NCBI GenBank assembly: GCA_905480225.1
Contig: CAJQPO010000038.1
Location: forward strand, 1-47,767
DNA from: an uncultured Flavobacteriales bacterium
GTDB lineage: Bacteria; Bacteroidota; Bacteroidia; Flavobacteriales_D; Parvicellaceae
Length of the DNA: 47,767 nucleotides
Direction: 5' to 3'
Positions 35,710 to 45,900 of the stretch are shown piece by piece (the first letter of the stretch is position 1; each line of letters begins with the position of its first letter). The notes under the pieces are model-generated. The model was not told where the DNA came from and ran no database searches. It worked only from the letters and a program-made list of their open reading frames with translations. Made by a program: the position numbers and the translations under genes.

Positions 35710-38178
35710 TTAAAAATCTACTTGAAACTTACATCGAAGCCCAAATTTATAAACTTGAATTCCATCAAAAGAGTTGTCTCTATAGGACAATCTCCATATA
35801 GCGTCTATACGGAATACCTGAAAAATATTCTCTATTCCTAAAGAAACTTCCGAGTAGGGTTTTTTACTTAATGAAGAAGTGAAATAAGGAAGAATCATTT
35901 CCCTTCTATGCTTAGCACTCAATCTCCCGTAAATCGCTTTACAAGTAGCAACCTCTCGCCATTTCAATTTTCTAATGATCGGGATTTTATTAAATAATAG
36001 TCCGTCAAAATGATGTTCAAAAGAAGCGCTGATGTATTCATCGCTAACAAATTCTGAAATATTCATCATATTATAAGCTAATTTGTTATAAGTCCAGGTT
36101 TCATTACCCAAATGGATTTCTAACAAAGGGTAAGGCACTGCGCCCCAAATTTTACCTACTTCAAATCGATATTTAAAATTTCCTAAAATTCCCAATGGCA
36201 CTTTATGCTTCCAACCAATAATTGCCTTTTGGTATTCATAATCACTACCGAGTACCCCTTTGAATCCATAGGTAAACTGCGCAGTAATGATTGGTTTTTT
36301 TGTTCCTAAACTAACCCGATCAAAGTTATTCGACAGAAATTGTTCTTTGTGCGCCCACCTGGTTCTAAACACAACTTCTGAAGTTGTAATCGAATTGCCA
36401 TCATCCAGAAATGGGTTTCCAATGAATTGAAAAGTAGGAATAATACCCAGTGGTCCAAATTGCGATCTTCTAAACATAATTGTACTTGAAAAACCATCAA
36501 ACCACTCTCGCAAATAGCTGCAACGGAACTCATCTATATTAGACAGTTTGTTCATCGGATTCCTTCTTAAAAAAGAGGACAAAACATTGTCTGTTCGAAA
36601 TGCATTCTGACTTAAACCCAGCTGCTCTATATCACTCTTGTAAACTAATTGAATCAACCGTCTTGGTTCTTTGGTGATAAAAAGACGCGTACCCGCTCCA
36701 TATTTCCATTTTTTATCTAGCAAGCCAAAAGCTCCGTAACCTGATAATTCCAACTTTTCATTGAACTGACTATTTGTTTTTAGTCCAAGGCTAAACCTAT
36801 TGCCTTCCACTGCATTGTAGCTGTATACAGAGGAATATGGACCTATTGAAATTGGACCAACTGTTTTCCACCCGCTGATCAACATCGATATTACATCAAT
36901 ATAAGTTCTTACTATCGGGACATTTCCCAATGTATCCATCATCTCGAAAATTCCTTGCTGATTCGCACTCAAGGTATCATGTCGATTGTCTAACCAAAAT
37001 TTATCCGATTTATCCATGGCGTCATTAAGAACAACAATATTATCTGCGCCACTATAAAACTCCTCTGACTTCTTCTCATTGATTACGAAATTATCATAAG
37101 ACGTAAATTTTCTTCCGTAAAAACCCATTTCGCCATCAATTATATTAAAATCAATCCAAAGCTCGTCCATAGTTAACATCCACACCTCTTTCTCTACTTG
37201 GCTAAATTCTTGAGAAACCTTAAATTCTTTAATGAAATTAATGTTGGCATCTGCCGCTATGGTCCCTTCAACTCGGCGAATCGCATAAGTCGTGTCGTGA
37301 ACAAACAAGTCTCCAAAAAATGTCAGTTCTCCCTTCCTTTTAGGCATAAATTTTAAATGATAGCACCAATACCCATCCACTTCAACAGAATCCAACAAAT
37401 AATATTTGTAATAAGAAAATCCATTATTAGCTACTGGACTAACAAAGTTTTTTCCAAAAACAGGTACATGATTGTCATATATGTTCACTTGTTGATACAT
37501 GTCTCCTGTGAATTGAGAAACGCTTTCATTATTAACGCCTGAAACTCTGTTCGCTTTGATGATTTCTTTGTTTTTCTTTGGATCACGTTGAAAATAATAA
37601 TCAGATAAAGATTCCGTCATGAAAACAGGCAGATACGGTTTTCTTTCAGTCGTATCAATATTGTCAAAAATGAAATCAAACTTTTTAAACCATCTTTTTT
37701 GTGTAAAGTTGGAATCGATATTGTTCAAGTCTAATTCAATCTTATTATAAACTTCATATTGATAAGCATCTAACTTTTCACGATTATTAATTTTTTTATT
37801 TGAAATTACTTGCCGCATAATAGAATGGGCTGGATTTTCACGTTCAACAGGAACAACCGTTATGGTAGGTAGCCCCTCCACAGATTCTTTCAAAATCACA
37901 TCAATCCTTTGCGATTCATCTTTTTTAACTTTAAAATACTGTGTAACAAAAGTTGGATACGACACTTCAAGTGTATCACTAGCGTAATACGTTTCCATGG
38001 AGTAATTCCCTTCCATGTCTGCTGTCGCACCGATCTTCGTCCCTTTGAACTTTATGATAACCCCCGGCAATGGCTCACCAAATGTATCATCTGTCACAAC
38101 TCCAAACACTTTGGTTTTTTGAGCAGTCGAGACCGCTGAATAAGATAATAATAACAGTATGATTAGCCTTAAACGCAT
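35710..38178 (-). CDS. DUF5686 outer-membrane protein with CarboxypepD_reg-like domain
   Basis: The 822-residue protein has a signal peptide ending SAVSTAQ, then an N-terminal carboxypeptidase-regulatory-like beta domain (about 22-105; GEPLPGVIIKFKGTKIGATAD ends this fold's core). A DUF5686 region (from about 110; AHSIMRQVISNKKINNREKL) then runs into a long outer-membrane-barrel C-terminus that ends in Phe (KFQVDF). It resembles SusC-like proteins in layout but lacks a plug or TonB box. Its function is unknown; DUF5686 proteins are common in Bacteroidota. It follows tatC by 21 bases. Confidence 0.88.
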   Translation of the reverse strand: MRLRLIILLLLSYSAVSTAQKTKVFGVVTDDTFGEPLPGVIIKFKGTKIGATADMEGNYSMETYYASDTLEVSYPTFVTQYFKVKKDESQRIDVILKESVEGLPTITVVPVERENPAHSIMRQVISNKKINNREKLDAYQYEVYNKIELDLNNIDSNFTQKRWFKKFDFIFDNIDTTERKPYLPVFMTESLSDYYFQRDPKKNKEIIKANRVSGVNNESVSQFTGDMYQQVNIYDNHVPVFGKNFVSPVANNGFSYYKYYLLDSVEVDGYWCYHLKFMPKRKGELTFFGDLFVHDTTYAIRRVEGTIAADANINFIKEFKVSQEFSQVEKEVWMLTMDELWIDFNIIDGEMGFYGRKFTSYDNFVINEKKSEEFYSGADNIVVLNDAMDKSDKFWLDNRHDTLSANQQGIFEMMDTLGNVPIVRTYIDVISMLISGWKTVGPISIGPYSSVYSYNAVEGNRFSLGLKTNSQFNEKLELSGYGAFGLLDKKWKYGAGTRLFITKEPRRLIQLVYKSDIEQLGLSQNAFRTDNVLSSFLRRNPMNKLSNIDEFRCSYLREWFDGFSSTIMFRRSQFGPLGIIPTFQFIGNPFLDDGNSITTSEVVFRTRWAHKEQFLSNNFDRVSLGTKKPIITAQFTYGFKGVLGSDYEYQKAIIGWKHKVPLGILGNFKYRFEVGKIWGAVPYPLLEIHLGNETWTYNKLAYNMMNISEFVSDEYISASFEHHFDGLLFNKIPIIRKLKWREVATCKAIYGRLSAKHRREMILPYFTSSLSKKPYSEVSLGIENIFQVFRIDAIWRLSYRDNSFDGIQVYKFGLRCKFQVDF

Positions 38179-38199
38179 CCGGTAAATGTAATAAACAAA

Positions 38200-39039
38200 C
38201 TAACGTGCGGAATCCTGTTTTCGACTAACTACCAGCTTAGAAACATAAATACCAGCTTCATATAAAAGCATAATGGGTATTGCAACCATTACTTGCGAAA
38301 TTACATCTGGGGGCGTAATTAAAGCCGCAAGGATCAAAACAACTACTATGGCATGCCTTCTGTATTTACGGAGTAATTCGGGGCTAACCAAGCCTAGCTT
38401 GGTGGAAATAAAGATAACAACGGGTAGCTCAAAAAATAATCCAGACAGAAAAGTTGTGGTAGTTATCATACTCAAATAAGAGTTAATTCTAAAATTATTA
38501 TCTACACTGTCTAATATTTTATAATTACCGAAAAATTGTACGCAGAGAGGAGATATTAAAAAATAACCGAATGCTATTCCAAAAAAGAACAGTAATGAAG
38601 CCCAAAATATAACTCCCTTAGAAACAGATAGCTCTTTATCCTTTAGAGCAGGCTTTACAAAACTCCAAAATTGCCAAAATATAAAAGGAAAAGCGGCAAT
38701 TAATCCACCGATTAAAGCCATGTATATGTTCGTATTAAACTGTCCAGTCATATCCAATGATTGAATAGAATTAATCTGAATTGTTTCGATGCACATACCA
38801 TCTCCTACTCCAATCATTTCCCCCAAATTACACAGGAAAATATAGGTAGGGAAAGTTGATTCTTTCATATTCATGAAAACAGAACCTACTATTGGTTCCG
38901 TAAAAATGAAAATGACAACGGCGAAAAGAATAATGGCAATGACAGATTTAACAAGTTTCCAACGAAGCTCTTCTAAATGACCTAAAAATGACAATTGTTC
39001 ATTTTCTTCGCCACCTTTATTTAGACTTTTTTGACTCAT
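38200..39039 (-). CDS. tatC: Twin-arginine translocase subunit TatC
   Basis: TatC is the six-helix inner-membrane receptor for folded twin-arginine substrates. The start is taken at the ATG before SQKSLNK (279 residues). An in-frame ATG seven codons earlier is less likely because a promoter-like TACTTTTA lies across that stretch. The N-terminal signature SFLGHLEELRWKLVKS is followed by six membrane segments, the motif FGIAFGYFLISPLCVQFF and LTPPDVISQVMVAIPIMLLYE. A periplasmic loop (about 55-110) is longer than in E. coli and contains three Cys, which is usual in Bacteroidota. It heads the message that continues into the DUF5686 gene. Confidence 0.93.
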   Translation of the reverse strand: MSQKSLNKGGEENEQLSFLGHLEELRWKLVKSVIAIILFAVVIFIFTEPIVGSVFMNMKESTFPTYIFLCNLGEMIGVGDGMCIETIQINSIQSLDMTGQFNTNIYMALIGGLIAAFPFIFWQFWSFVKPALKDKELSVSKGVIFWASLLFFFGIAFGYFLISPLCVQFFGNYKILDSVDNNFRINSYLSMITTTTFLSGLFFELPVVIFISTKLGLVSPELLRKYRRHAIVVVLILAALITPPDVISQVMVAIPIMLLYEAGIYVSKLVVSRKQDSAR

Positions 39040-39148
39040 TTGGGCGTAAAAGTAGCACATTTCAGCGAAGTCCTAGTATGAAGCTTAACGCCAAAAAAAA
39101 ACCAATTACTGAACATTCATGTTAAAACAACAAAAAGTATAGTTTTTT

Positions 39149-39181
39149 AATGCTTTATAAGTTATATTAGTATAAAGCATT
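39149..39181 (+). promoter_or_regulatory. 11-bp perfect inverted repeat in the recQ leader
   Basis: AATGCTTTATA and TATAAAGCATT flank an 11-base spacer, so the two half-sites are 22 bases apart (about two helical turns). Five T follow the right arm, and the recQ ATG is 17 bases later. Both neighbouring genes point away from this gap, so it is not a terminator of an upstream gene. It may be an operator or an RNA hairpin that attenuates recQ. Confidence 0.5.
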
Positions 39182-39198
39182 TTTAAGCTGAAAAGCTC

Positions 39199-41394
39199 AT
39201 GTCAAGTACAGTAATTTCAATTAAAGCATCTCTTCAAAAGTATTTCGGATTTAACACCTTTAAAGGGGCACAAGAGGCCGTTATAGAAAACGTCCTCGCT
39301 GGCAAGCATACATTTGTAATCATGCCGACTGGTGGTGGCAAATCCATGTGTTATCAGCTGCCTGCATTAATGTCTGAGGGAACCGCGATTGTTGTCTCTC
39401 CGTTAATCGCATTGATGAAGAATCAGGTGGACGCTATTCGTCATGTAAGTGAAAGAGATTCCATCGCACACTTTATGAACTCTTCTTTAACAAAAACGGA
39501 GATTAACAAAGTTCGGGCTGATGTAAGAGAAGGCTTAACCAAATTACTTTACGTTGCACCTGAATCTCTTACAAAAGCTGAAAACATTGATTTCCTTACC
39601 TCAATAAAAATTTCCTTTTTTGCAGTTGACGAAGCGCATTGTATTTCAGAATGGGGGCATGACTTTAGACCCGAGTACCGGCGACTAAGACCAATAATGG
39701 AGCAAATTACTTCTGTACCTATTATTGCATTGACTGCAACAGCGACTCCAAAAGTTCAGGTGGATATTCAGAAAAACCTGGGGATGGTTGATGCTAAAGT
39801 TTTCAAAGCTTCTTTCAACCGAGACAATCTATTTTATGAAGTAAGACCTAAAAGAGATGTTCAAAAAGAAATCATTAAGTACGTAAAGAGGCATACTGGA
39901 AAATCAGGAATCATCTACTGCTTGAGTCGTAAAAAGGTGGAAGAGTTAGCAGAGGTACTTCAAGTAAATGGAATAAAAGCGCTTGCCTATCATGCAGGTA
40001 TGGATCCCCCAACTCGTGCAAGACACCAGGACATGTTTCTAATGGAAGATGCTGATGTAATTGTTGCTACCATTGCTTTTGGTATGGGGATAGATAAGCC
40101 TGATGTAAGGTTTGTAATTCATCATGATATTCCGAAGAGTTTAGAGTCGTATTATCAAGAAACGGGAAGAGCTGGAAGAGATGGAGGTGAAGGGAATTGC
40201 GTTGCATTCTACAGCTATAAAGACATTGAAAAACTAGGTAAGTTTCTCCAAGGAAAGCCCTTAGCAGAGCAAGAAGTTGGAAGACAATTATTGTTAGAAA
40301 TGGTGTCTTATGCGGAAACGAGTATCTGCAGGAGGAAATTTGTACTGCACTATTTTGGCGAGATTTATGACGACTCTGCCTGTTCCGAAATGTGCGATAA
40401 CTGCAGAAACCCACGTGAAAAATTTGAAGGCAAAGACATTGTATCCCTCCTATTAAATGCCATCTCAGAAGTTAAGGAAAAGCACAGGTCAAAGTATATT
40501 TGTGATTTGCTAATTGGTATCGACACCAATGACAATAAAACGTACAAACACCAAAGCAATCAGTTCTTTGGGGCTGGAAAAGAGCACGAAGAAGCAACAT
40601 GGAATGCAGCAATCAGACAATCTATTGTTGCTGGTTTGCTTTCAAAAGATGTTGAGAATTACGGCTTACTGAAAATTACTGAAGCAGGTAAAGCATTTAT
40701 GGCTAAACCCCGTTCGTTCGAATTAATTAAAGAACACGATTACACGGGTATGGAAGATGACAGCGACATCATATTAAATCAAAAAGGTGGCGCTGGCGCA
40801 GCTGATGAGCAATTATTTAAAATGCTCAAAGAACTACGGAAAGAAATCAGCACCAAAAAGAATGTGCCGCCATTTGTTATTTTTCAAGATCCCTCATTAG
40901 AAGATATGGCCACCCAGTATCCCATTAATGATGAGGAACTTCAAAACATTGCAGGAGTTGGACAGGGAAAATCAAAAAGATACGGATCACCATTTCTGCA
41001 ATTAATTGCCAAATATGTGACCGAAAACAACATAGATAGGCCCCAAGACTTGGTTGTCAAATCAATTGTAAATAAGAGTGGTGCCAAAGTCAATATTATT
41101 ATGAATATTGATCGTAAGCTCCCATTAGAAGACATCGCTCAATCACAAGGAAAAAAACTAAGTGCCCTCATTACTGAAATTGAACATATTGTGTCTGCTG
41201 GAACAAAAGTAAATTTAGACTATTACTTGAATGACATCATGGATGACGATTCGCAAGAAGCTGTATTCGACTATTTCATGGAAGATGCAGAAACAGATTC
41301 CATTGACGATGCAATGGCAGAATTTGATGGTGATTATACGGAAGAAGAATTACGCTTGATGCGAATAAAATTTATGAGTGAGGTAGCTAATTAA
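39199..41394 (+). CDS. recQ: ATP-dependent DNA helicase RecQ
   Basis: RecQ unwinds DNA 3'-5' during recombination and repair. The 731-residue protein has helicase motif 0, Walker A MPTGGGKSMCYQLPAL (43-58), the DEAH box (Asp144), SLESYYQETGRAGRDG (motif VI), and the zinc site Cys377, Cys395, Cys399 and Cys402. The RQC winged-helix and HRDC domains follow (VPPFVIFQDPSLEDMATQYP, about 555-575). An acidic C-terminal extension of about 100 residues, longer than in E. coli RecQ, has a helix-turn-helix-like segment and ends in many Asp and Glu. Its stop codon overlaps that of the convergent M20 amidohydrolase gene. Confidence 0.95.
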   Translation: MSSTVISIKASLQKYFGFNTFKGAQEAVIENVLAGKHTFVIMPTGGGKSMCYQLPALMSEGTAIVVSPLIALMKNQVDAIRHVSERDSIAHFMNSSLTKTEINKVRADVREGLTKLLYVAPESLTKAENIDFLTSIKISFFAVDEAHCISEWGHDFRPEYRRLRPIMEQITSVPIIALTATATPKVQVDIQKNLGMVDAKVFKASFNRDNLFYEVRPKRDVQKEIIKYVKRHTGKSGIIYCLSRKKVEELAEVLQVNGIKALAYHAGMDPPTRARHQDMFLMEDADVIVATIAFGMGIDKPDVRFVIHHDIPKSLESYYQETGRAGRDGGEGNCVAFYSYKDIEKLGKFLQGKPLAEQEVGRQLLLEMVSYAETSICRRKFVLHYFGEIYDDSACSEMCDNCRNPREKFEGKDIVSLLLNAISEVKEKHRSKYICDLLIGIDTNDNKTYKHQSNQFFGAGKEHEEATWNAAIRQSIVAGLLSKDVENYGLLKITEAGKAFMAKPRSFELIKEHDYTGMEDDSDIILNQKGGAGAADEQLFKMLKELRKEISTKKNVPPFVIFQDPSLEDMATQYPINDEELQNIAGVGQGKSKRYGSPFLQLIAKYVTENNIDRPQDLVVKSIVNKSGAKVNIIMNIDRKLPLEDIAQSQGKKLSALITEIEHIVSAGTKVNLDYYLNDIMDDDSQEAVFDYFMEDAETDSIDDAMAEFDGDYTEEELRLMRIKFMSEVAN

Positions 41395-42575
41395 TCTATA
41401 TTTAATTGCTCGATTGCCAACCAGCTCATTAACCCCATTCCCTGCTCAATCGCCCGCTCATCAGGGTTAAATGTTGATGTATGCAAACCGGATGTTTGAG
41501 TTCCAGGAGTTGCCGTTCCTAAACGATAAAAACAACCCGGCATTATTTGAGAATAATAGGCAAAGTCTTCTGCGGTCATTCTTAAATCTAGGTCAACAAC
41601 ATTTTCCTTGCCCAAATACGCAATGGCCGATTTTTTGGTTTGAGCCGTAACTGCTTCATCATTTACCAGATAAGGATAACCTTTGCGCACTTCAAACTCA
41701 CAAGAACCACCCATCGATTCTGCGATTGAACTAGCCATTTTGATCATCTTCTCATGGGCTTTCGACCGCCAAGATTCATCAAAAGTTCGAAAAGTTCCAG
41801 CCAAATTAACCTCCTCAGGAATGATGTTTGTTGCGCCTTCAGCAATCACTTTACCAAAAGATAATACACTTGGCATATCTGGCTTGGAAGATCTACTCAC
41901 TATTTGTTGCAACGCTACTATAATATGTGATGTTATTAAAACAGGGTCAATAACTGTATGGGGAAGCGCAGCATGCCCTCCTTTTCCTATTATTTTCACA
42001 TGTAGTTCATCAGTTGAAGCCATGTACAATCCAGACTTCATACCAACTTTACCAACGGGTAATTCTGGGTAAACATGCTGGCCAAGAATCGAATCAGGCC
42101 TTGGGTTTTCTAATGCACCTTGCTCAATCATTAAAGAGGCACCACCAGGAAGGATTTCTTCTGCAGGTTGAAAAAGACATTTTACCGTCCCGTTAAATTC
42201 GCTTCTAATTGATTGCAGGATTTTAATTGCACCAAGTAATGACGAAGTATGCACATCGTGTCCACAAGCATGCATGACCCCTGAATTAATGGATGCAAAA
42301 TCAAACTCATTTTCTTCCTGAATAGGCAACGCATCAATGTCAGCGCGAAGTGCAATTACTTTTGATGAAGGATTATTACCCTTTACAAAGGCAATAATAC
42401 CCGTATTCACATAGCCCGTATCAAATTCTACGCCCCAAGACGTTAGTTGTTTTTGTATGAATTTAGAAGTTTCAAACTCTTTAAAAGATAACTCAGGATG
42501 TTGATGAATGTGTCTTCTGATTTGAATTATCTCGTCATTATATTCTTTGGCTAGGGCCTTTATCTTTGCTATCAT
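41391..42575 (-). CDS. M20 family metallo-amidohydrolase
   Basis: The 394-residue protein belongs to the M20 amidohydrolases that remove acyl groups from amino acids (hippurate hydrolase or aminoacylase type). It has IRRHIHQHPELSFKEFET at the N-terminus, the metal site LRADIDALPIQEE and MHACGHDVHTSSLLGA, the FQPAEEILPGGASLMIEQGA segment, the dimerisation lid with GKGGHAALPHTVIDPV, and a C-terminal MTAEDFAYYSQIMPG. No signal peptide is seen, so it is cytoplasmic. The true substrate is unknown. Its ATG overlaps the stop of the TauE/SafE gene by 4 bases (ATGA), so the two are coupled. Confidence 0.92.
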   Translation of the reverse strand: MIAKIKALAKEYNDEIIQIRRHIHQHPELSFKEFETSKFIQKQLTSWGVEFDTGYVNTGIIAFVKGNNPSSKVIALRADIDALPIQEENEFDFASINSGVMHACGHDVHTSSLLGAIKILQSIRSEFNGTVKCLFQPAEEILPGGASLMIEQGALENPRPDSILGQHVYPELPVGKVGMKSGLYMASTDELHVKIIGKGGHAALPHTVIDPVLITSHIIVALQQIVSRSSKPDMPSVLSFGKVIAEGATNIIPEEVNLAGTFRTFDESWRSKAHEKMIKMASSIAESMGGSCEFEVRKGYPYLVNDEAVTAQTKKSAIAYLGKENVVDLDLRMTAEDFAYYSQIMPGCFYRLGTATPGTQTSGLHTSTFNPDERAIEQGMGLMSWLAIEQLNID

Positions 42576-42964
42576 CCTTTATCTTGAAAATATTCAACAC
42601 CTGAAACAATCATTTTTAAAGCAACAAGCAACATGATGATGCCGAAGATTAATTTTACTAATAATTCATCCAACTTCAAACTGAGTTTAGAACCAAAATA
42701 TCCTCCAGCAATAAATGCAATGGCTATAACCAATGCATATCGCCAATTAACCGAACCTGCTTGATAATAATTCATTGCAGCCAAAATACCAATCGGTGGA
42801 AGCATTAATAAGAGACTGGTTCCTTGCGCTTCAAACTGAGTTAAACCAAGCACATAAACGAGTGCAGGCACAATAATAATTCCTCCACCAATGCCCACAA
42901 AACCACTCAAAACACCAGCGGCCAATCCAATAGTAATTAAAATAATTAAGGTACTTAACTCCAT
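42572..42964 (-). CDS. Half-size TauE/SafE family membrane protein
   Basis: The 130-residue protein has four hydrophobic segments and the family hallmark GFVGIGGGIIIVPALVYVLG (about residues 21-40) followed by the AQGTSLL segment. TauE/SafE proteins export or import small anions such as sulfite or sulfoacetate. Typical members have about 250 residues and two such repeats; this gene has only one, so a functional unit would need two chains. The frame looks intact and many Bacteroidota carry such short forms. It lies 8 bases after the propeller/barrel gene and overlaps the amidohydrolase start. Confidence 0.85.
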   Translation of the reverse strand: MELSTLIILITIGLAAGVLSGFVGIGGGIIIVPALVYVLGLTQFEAQGTSLLLMLPPIGILAAMNYYQAGSVNWRYALVIAIAFIAGGYFGSKLSLKLDELLVKLIFGIIMLLVALKMIVSGVEYFQDKG

Positions 42965-42972
42965 AAAAATGG

Positions 42973-45900
42973 TTAAAAATCCATGCTTAAAGATAAGTAT
43001 TTTACAGATGGCAACAGAACACCGTCATCCACACCCCACGACCAATCAAACCTAACGTAATAACCAAACAACCTGCTGCGCAATCCAAAACCGTATCCAT
43101 ATATAATTGGTTCTTTCTGATTTTCAATGGTTATTAATAAATTGCCGTCTCTAACGACCGTAGTATTAAAAGAGTTTTCAGCAGAGTAAGGATCAACGCC
43201 TGTCCAGGCTGCACCAGCATCTGCAAATCCTACAATCATGAAATTTTCAGCAAAATCGCTCTTCATCGGTTTCCATGTTAACATTTTAATAATGGGTATT
43301 CGTAATTCAGAATTAATTACTGCAAAAGAATTGCCATTACGCGCATTTTGGAAAAATCCACGCACCGGTGTTGCGATAGTTTGAAAAAAGTAATTGTTAT
43401 TCGGATCGATTTGAATACTGTTATCAAACTTTGGTAATAGCCAATTATCAACCCCACCTAAATAATACACCAATTTTCGATTGCCAAAGGAAGTGCTCCC
43501 TGCGACTCTATTCGCCCAAACCATATTTCTCCAAATCCTTGTATAGTGCCTGATGTCTCCCCCAACCGTAAATAAGTCTGTTTTAGGTTCATTCAGTTCT
43601 CGATAGACTTCTCCCCAAAATTTCATTCTCAAACCGCGATAAAGATTTAAACCTAACGGAATAGCATGATCATAGACATAATCTAATTTAAAACCACCCC
43701 AATAATCCGTTGAATTAGGAATATTTAATGTTGTCTGATCGGTAGATTGAGTTACATTACGATCGGCTCTTAAATTAGCCGTTGCCCGGATACTAGACAC
43801 CTCTGAAAACGGATACTTCAAATTATATTTGGCATCGTAAGTTTGCACTTTATCGACCCGATTATCGTAAAATCGAGTGAAGGTTTGTCTGGATGCCATG
43901 TATTTCTTATCCAGCCGATGACGCAGATCCTCATAACATATCAGGTACTCATTACTATTGAAATTTGCTGGGAATCTAACTCCTCCAATAATACGGTGAT
44001 CCTCCATTAAATCAATTATTCCAAACTTGATCATTCCATTAAAACCCGGGTTACTATAATAAATCCCAGGAGCAAATCTTTGGTAAGACTGATTCAAAAA
44101 ACTATTATCCAGCTGAGAAACGATGTAGTCAGATGTGAAATTAATCGTGTACAAATCTTGCCGAGGTAATACGAAAACTTCTTCTTCTACTTTTTCATCA
44201 AATTGCACGACTATTGAACTGTCTGGATGATTAGGCTGCGGAGGCTCTTCAAAAGTGACCACTTCTTTCTCATAAGCAGGTTCGTCGTCTTCAAATTGAT
44301 AATTGTTAATGTCGATCGTTGCGCTTGAATCTACAATTATATCACTTGTGTCGATATTGAATATGTTGAGCTTCACTATACCTAACCGATGCTTCATAAA
44401 GTGCGTCGGCATAATGTTTTCTTTACGCAATTGAACATTATTATCGGCTTGACCAATGTAAAATTGGAACTGCCCCTCTTTAAAAATAAGTTCAGAAAAC
44501 ACACCACCTGACCCACTAACATCTTGCTCCAAAATAGAACGCGAATAATTAGTAACCGGGTGGATTACAGAAAAATACTTGTAATGAACTACCGTATCAA
44601 TATGACTGATTAGGCTATCGTAAGAAGCAACAAATCGATTCGTTATACCGCTCTCATTACTTAAAAACATGTAACTATTCTTACTAATTTGAAAGGGTTG
44701 CGTTTCATTGATTTTAGGTGTCCGGGTAAGCCGAGTTAAAAAAGCAGACCTGGAACGATTAAAAATGAAAATATCCATATTCTCATTGTATGCTTTTATT
44801 TCCACCTTTCGATTCTTCCTAATGGTATCACTTTCTCTATTAGAAGAAAAAATAATTCTATCAGAATTGTCAACAAAACTTGGGTACAAATCATCGTAAA
44901 TGTCATTGGTCAGCTGCTCTTGACTATTGCCGATCACTTTGTATAAAAACAAGTCTGTTTGTCCCTTTTTCGCCGCACTCATAATAATGAACTTTCCGTC
45001 AGCAGAATATTGTGCAGACAAAACTTTAGTCAGACCCAACAATGGTCGTCGGGTAGTTTTTTTATCTTCCACTGAGTAAATATTGATCAGTACTTCACCT
45101 TTTTTCTCTACGAAATAAGTGAGCGCTTTGCTTGTTGGGTGCCAAGACAATACCGGAAAAGTGCGATCTACAATTCTGTTTAAATCCAATCCTCCCTTGT
45201 GAATTTTACGGAGTTTATCATCTTCCAAATCGTATAGCCAAACTTTATATTGTCCATCTTCATTCGTAACAAATGAAGCATATCGACCATCTGGGCTTAG
45301 TTTAAATTGATTGTAATTGTATTTCTTTTTGGTTTTAAAGGTTAGCTGATTACCCATATTTTGACCCCGAAAATTTTCGTCATCTCTGTATTTACGCTTG
45401 TAATAATTTTGATAATCAAGCATGATGGTCTTGAGGGATGTCCCTAATACAAACAAAAAGCCGCTTTCCACACTTCGACTTACTCTTGTCATGTATAATA
45501 CATTGGGAATGACGTTTTCTCCGTATACTTCTGCAATGTAATTCCAGATTGCCTGACCCGCCAGTTCTGCATCTTTATCTTGCAAAGCATTAAAATTAAC
45601 AAACCGATCTGCCAGGATACCGTCTTTCACCAAATTATCTATTTCAGTAGACCATCCTTTACCAGCATATGCAATGAAACCTTTTAAATACCAATCGGGT
45701 AGGCTTAGTAGCGTATTATTTTTAAGAACGTCTTTCCAATTACCACCATACATGAGCTGCTGAAGGAGAATCTCGGTAAGGCCCGATTTAATTTGCTGAT
45801 CTAAAGATCGATGATCACCTTCGTAAAAAACAAATATTTTGGAGCCAACAATTTTTGTGACACCACCAATATTTGAATTGTTATCATTGGTTAAGCCAAT

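Noticed and set aside
39040-39060. Earlier ATG for tatC
   Set aside because: The stretch contains a promoter-like TACTTTTA, and TatC proteins do not need the added MCYFYAQ residues.
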